Shown here piece after piece: positions 61,278 through 64,000 of a DNA stretch of 64,000 bases. This DNA is from JAYPHU01 sp038127535. GTDB lineage: Bacteria; Pseudomonadota; Alphaproteobacteria; Rhodospirillales; UBA2165. The notes beneath the pieces are model-generated. The model worked only from the letters and a program-made list of their open reading frames with translations, did no database searches and was not told where the DNA came from. The position numbers were made by a program, and so were the translations under genes. The stretch lies in the NCBI GenBank assembly GCA_038127535.1, contig JAYPHU010000019.1, forward strand, positions 13,589 to 77,588, given 5' to 3'. Every line of letters begins with the position of its first letter. Within the stretch, counting starts at the first letter, position 1.

Positions 61278-62222
61278 TCAGGCGGTTCCCGAAAGTTTGG
61301 CGAGCCGCGCTTCACGCAGCGCCTGGAAATCCTCGTCGGCATGATAGGACGACCGCGTCAGCGGCGTGGCGGAGACTTTGAGGAAGCCCTTGGCCGAGGC
61401 GATGCGTTCATACTCGGCAAACTCGTCCGGGGTGACAAACCGGTCAATGCCGGCGTGGCGCGGCGTCGGCTGCAGATACTGTCCGATGGTCAGGAAGTCC
61501 ACGTCGGCTGAGCGGAGATCATCCATAACCTGCAGAACCTCCGCCTTGTCTTCGCCGAGGCCGACCATGATGCCGGACTTGGTGAAAACTTCAGGATCGT
61601 GTTCCTTGGCTTCCTGCAGCAATCGCAGACTATGGAAATAACGCGCGCCCGGCCGGATGGTCGTATAGAGCCGCGGCACCGTTTCCAGATTGTGATTAAA
61701 GACATCCGGCTTAGCGGCGATGACCACCGCCAGCGCACCGTCTTTATCCCGGAAGTCCGGGGTCAAAACCTCAACGGTTGTGCCCGGCGACATCTCGTGG
61801 ACTTTGGAGATGCAGTATGCGAAATGCTGCGCGCCGCCGTCCGCCAGGTCATCCCGGTCGACGGACGTGATCACCATGTGTCGTAGGCCGGTCTTCACCG
61901 CCATGATGCCGACGTTTTCCGCTTCCAGCGGATTGACCGGCAGCGGCTTGCCTGTCGACACATTGCAAAAAGCGCAGGCCCGGGTGCAAATTTCGCCCAG
62001 GATCATCACCGTCGCATGTTTCTGCGCCCAGCATTCCCCGATGTTCGGGCAGGACGCTTCTTCGCAGACGGTGGCCAGGTCCAACCTTCGCATCAGGCGC
62101 TTGGTTTCGCCGTACACCGGCGATGTCGGCGCCTTCACCCGGATCCAGTCGGGCTTACGCGGCGACGGATTGACCGGCTTATTGCGTAGGTTCGGATGGC
62201 GGAGGTTTTCGACGTTGGACAT
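61278..62222 (-). CDS. lipA: LipA lipoyl synthase
   Basis: LipA inserts sulphur into octanoyl-lipoyl domains of 2-oxoacid dehydrogenases. The 314-residue radical-SAM enzyme has the auxiliary cluster in CEEASCPNIGEC and the SAM cluster in CTRACAFCNV, with the C-terminal RSSYHAD motif. It is read with lpd (E3 of the same complexes) and a GNAT gene. ratA follows. Confidence 0.98.
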   Translation of the reverse strand: MSNVENLRHPNLRNKPVNPSPRKPDWIRVKAPTSPVYGETKRLMRRLDLATVCEEASCPNIGECWAQKHATVMILGEICTRACAFCNVSTGKPLPVNPLEAENVGIMAVKTGLRHMVITSVDRDDLADGGAQHFAYCISKVHEMSPGTTVEVLTPDFRDKDGALAVVIAAKPDVFNHNLETVPRLYTTIRPGARYFHSLRLLQEAKEHDPEVFTKSGIMVGLGEDKAEVLQVMDDLRSADVDFLTIGQYLQPTPRHAGIDRFVTPDEFAEYERIASAKGFLKVSATPLTRSSYHADEDFQALREARLAKLSGTA

Positions 62223-62249
62223 GGCGGCTTTCTATCAGGGAGAATTCAG

Positions 62250-62699
62250 CTAGGTCAAAGCGAAATCATAGCGCATGAAATTTGTATCAGTCGCCACCTT
62301 ATCATAAAGCGCGCGCGCCGTCGCGTTATCCCGTTTGGTGGTCCAATAGAGGCGCATGCAGTCGAGCTCTTTGGCCTTGTCGGCGACCGCCTCAATCAGT
62401 GCGCGGCCGAGGCCGAGATTCCGGGCCTCCGGATCGACGAATAAATCCTGCAGATAGCACACTTGTTTCATCGTCCAGGTATTGTCATGCAGCAGATAAT
62501 GGGTGAAGCCGAGAACTTTACCGTCCACGTCCGCCACCAGACACGTCATGCTCTCCATCGGATCAAGCAGACGTTCCCACGTCCGTTCGGTGATCTCATC
62601 GGCCAGGCTGGTTTCATAGAACGTCAGGTATCCCTGCCACGAAGGCAACCAGGCCGCCTTGTCTTCGGCGGCGGCGGGACGGATCAAGACGTCCGGCAT
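62250..62699 (-). CDS. GNAT-family N-acetyltransferase
   Basis: The 149-residue protein is a GNAT acetyltransferase. The acetyl-CoA loop is LQDLFVDPEARNLGLGRALI (Q/R-X-X-G-X-G/A-like). MRLYWTTKRDNATARALYDKV is the usual C-terminal region. The substrate is not known. Its start overlaps the end of lpd by one base, so it is probably translated with it. Confidence 0.92.
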   Translation of the reverse strand: MPDVLIRPAAAEDKAAWLPSWQGYLTFYETSLADEITERTWERLLDPMESMTCLVADVDGKVLGFTHYLLHDNTWTMKQVCYLQDLFVDPEARNLGLGRALIEAVADKAKELDCMRLYWTTKRDNATARALYDKVATDTNFMRYDFALT

Positions 62700-64000
62700 C
62701 AGAGGTGGATCATGCGCCCGTAGGCATCCAGCACCGATTCATGCATCATTTCCGACAGGGTGGGGTGCGGGAAGACGGTTTCCATCAGCTCGGTCTCCGT
62801 CGTCTCGAGCGTCTTGGCGATGGTGTAGCCCTGGATCAGCTCGGTCACTTCCGCGCCGACCATGTGTGCACCGAGCAGCTCGCCGGTCTTCGCGTCAAAC
62901 ACGGTTTTGACCATGCCTTCGGGCTCACCCAAGGCAATCGCCTTGCCGTTGCCGATGAAGGAGAAGCGGCCGACTTTGACCTCGTGCCCCTGCTCTTTCG
63001 CCTTGGCCTCGGTCAGGCCGACGCTGGCGATTTGCGGATGGCAATAGGTGCAGCCGGGAATGCCGCTGGTGTCCAGCGGATGGACGTGCGCCTGACCGGC
63101 GATCTTTTCGACGCAGATGATGCCTTCATGGCTGGCCTTGTGGGCGAGCCAGGGCGGGCCGGCCACGTCGCCGATGGCGTAGACGCCCGGCTCCCCGGTT
63201 TGGCACCACTCATCAATGACGATGTGGGACCGGTCGACTTTTACCTTGGTGCCGTCGAGGCCTAAGCCTTCCACATTGCCGATGATGCCGACCGCCATGA
63301 TCACCCGGTCGACCGTGAGCTCGGATTTTTTGCCGCCGGCCTCTATCGTCGCGGTGACATTGTTGGCGCCTTTCTTGAGCGCCGTCACGGTGGCCGAGGT
63401 CATGATCTTCATGCCCTGCTTCTCAAACGACTTTTGCACGAAGGCAGAGATTTCCGCGTCCTCCACCGGCACGACGCGGTCCATCACCTCGACCACGGTG
63501 ACGTCCACACCGAGGGTGTTGTAGAAGCTGGCAAACTCGATCCCGATAGCGCCGGAGCCGACGACCAGAAGAGATTTCGGCATCATGTCGGGGACCATGG
63601 CTTCTTTGTAAGTCCAGACAAGTTTGCCGTCCGCTTCCAGGCCCGGCAGGCTACGCGCCCGGGCGCCGGTGGCCAGGATAATGTGCTTGCCTGAGAGATC
63701 AGCGACCTTCTTGCCGTCTTTTTCGACCGCCAGCTTACCCTTGCCGGCCAGTTTTCCATGGCCATCAAGGACGGTGACCTTGTTTTTCTTTAACAGGAAC
63801 GCGACGCCGGAGGAAAGCTGTTTGGCCACGCCCCGGGAGCGCTCGATCACCTTCTTAATATCGAAGGACAGACCGCTGACCGAGAGGCCGAATTCTTCCG
63901 CATGCTGGATATTGCGATAAACCTCGGAGGTGCGCAGCAATGCCTTGGTCGGGATGCAGCCCCAGTTGAGGCAGATGCCGCCAAGATGTTGGCTTTCGAC
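62699..64000 (-). CDS. lpd: Dihydrolipoamide dehydrogenase (E3), N terminus off the window
   Basis: Lpd reoxidises lipoyl groups of 2-oxoacid dehydrogenases with NAD+. The visible 433 residues lack only the first 30-40. The redox disulphide is in GGICLNWGCIPTKALL at the right edge. The NAD-binding LVVGSGAIGIEFASFYNTLG and the FAD segment YAIGDVAG are complete. The C-terminal catalytic His lies in HPTLSEMMHES. It is followed by the GNAT and lipA genes. The E1 and E2 genes are probably beyond the edge. Confidence 0.97.
   Translation of the reverse strand, partial: VESQHLGGICLNWGCIPTKALLRTSEVYRNIQHAEEFGLSVSGLSFDIKKVIERSRGVAKQLSSGVAFLLKKNKVTVLDGHGKLAGKGKLAVEKDGKKVADLSGKHIILATGARARSLPGLEADGKLVWTYKEAMVPDMMPKSLLVVGSGAIGIEFASFYNTLGVDVTVVEVMDRVVPVEDAEISAFVQKSFEKQGMKIMTSATVTALKKGANNVTATIEAGGKKSELTVDRVIMAVGIIGNVEGLGLDGTKVKVDRSHIVIDEWCQTGEPGVYAIGDVAGPPWLAHKASHEGIICVEKIAGQAHVHPLDTSGIPGCTYCHPQIASVGLTEAKAKEQGHEVKVGRFSFIGNGKAIALGEPEGMVKTVFDAKTGELLGAHMVGAEVTELIQGYTIAKTLETTETELMETVFPHPTLSEMMHESVLDAYGRMIHL

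Noticed and set aside
1..64000. CRISPR array, prophage, insertion sequence or defence island
   Set aside because: I saw no regularly spaced repeats, no integrase or transposase and no phage structural genes. The gene content and overlaps are those of core chromosomal DNA.

Overview
The window is a chromosomal segment of an alphaproteobacterium, most like the Rhodospirillales and relatives. The evidence is the content and order of the genes: dusB-ntrB-ntrC, a fused ispDF, yceD-rpmF-plsX-fabH-ihfA-merR, nrdR-ribD-ribE-ribB/X-ribH-nusB-thiL, a MucR/Ros regulator, a CBP3-type bc1 chaperone, rsh-pdxJ-acpS-lepB-rnc-era, and bactofilin beside an M23 peptidase. It is mostly dense housekeeping sequence with many 1-20 bp gene overlaps. 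I saw no prophage, insertion sequence, CRISPR array, toxin-antitoxin pair or defence island.

Layout. 1-6.2 kb: nitrogen regulation (ntrY start, ntrC, ntrB, dusB), a CcsA-like membrane protein, ispDF and cutA. 6.2-8.5 kb: small genes, queF, a Rieske protein and tRNA-Pro(GGG). 8.5-13.5 kb: lipid initiation and L32 cluster, the bc1 chaperone and bamE. 13.5-24.3 kb: a frameshifted FkbM methyltransferase, the H+-pyrophosphatase, then one long minus-strand run for riboflavin, thiamine and one-carbon genes. 24.6-26.6 kb: mucR, a small conserved gene and hemB. 26.6-30.7 kb: a decayed cheW, a penicillin-acylase-family hydrolase and a fused remnant of motA and motB. 30.7-39.8 kb: RDD protein, bpt, an orphan TRAP binding protein, bioY, parC, recO and transport or CBS genes. 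39.8-48.6 kb: era, rnc, lepB, glycosyltransferase, acpS, pdxJ, rsh, rpoZ, folK. 48.6-54.5 kb: an NYN protein broken by an assembly gap, a uracil-DNA glycosylase, thrH, a heavily decayed HTH-cyclase gene, a molybdopterin enzyme, smpB and dapA. 54.5-64 kb: lytic transglycosylase, dehydratase, bactofilin/M23, pgpA, pncC, ratA, lipA and the start of lpd.

Two themes stand out. First, motility and signalling genes are eroding: cheW, motA, motB and a class III cyclase are all broken while their neighbours are intact, which suggests a lineage that lost flagellar chemotaxis. Second, several proteins keep the family fold but lack key residues: the GTP cyclohydrolase II half of RibBA has no zinc cysteines, and the MucR protein has lost both zinc-finger histidines. 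I found no convincing new multi-gene system. The strongest practical result is that the 100-N gap at 49214-49313 is spurious, because the contig ends on either side share the same 55 bases.
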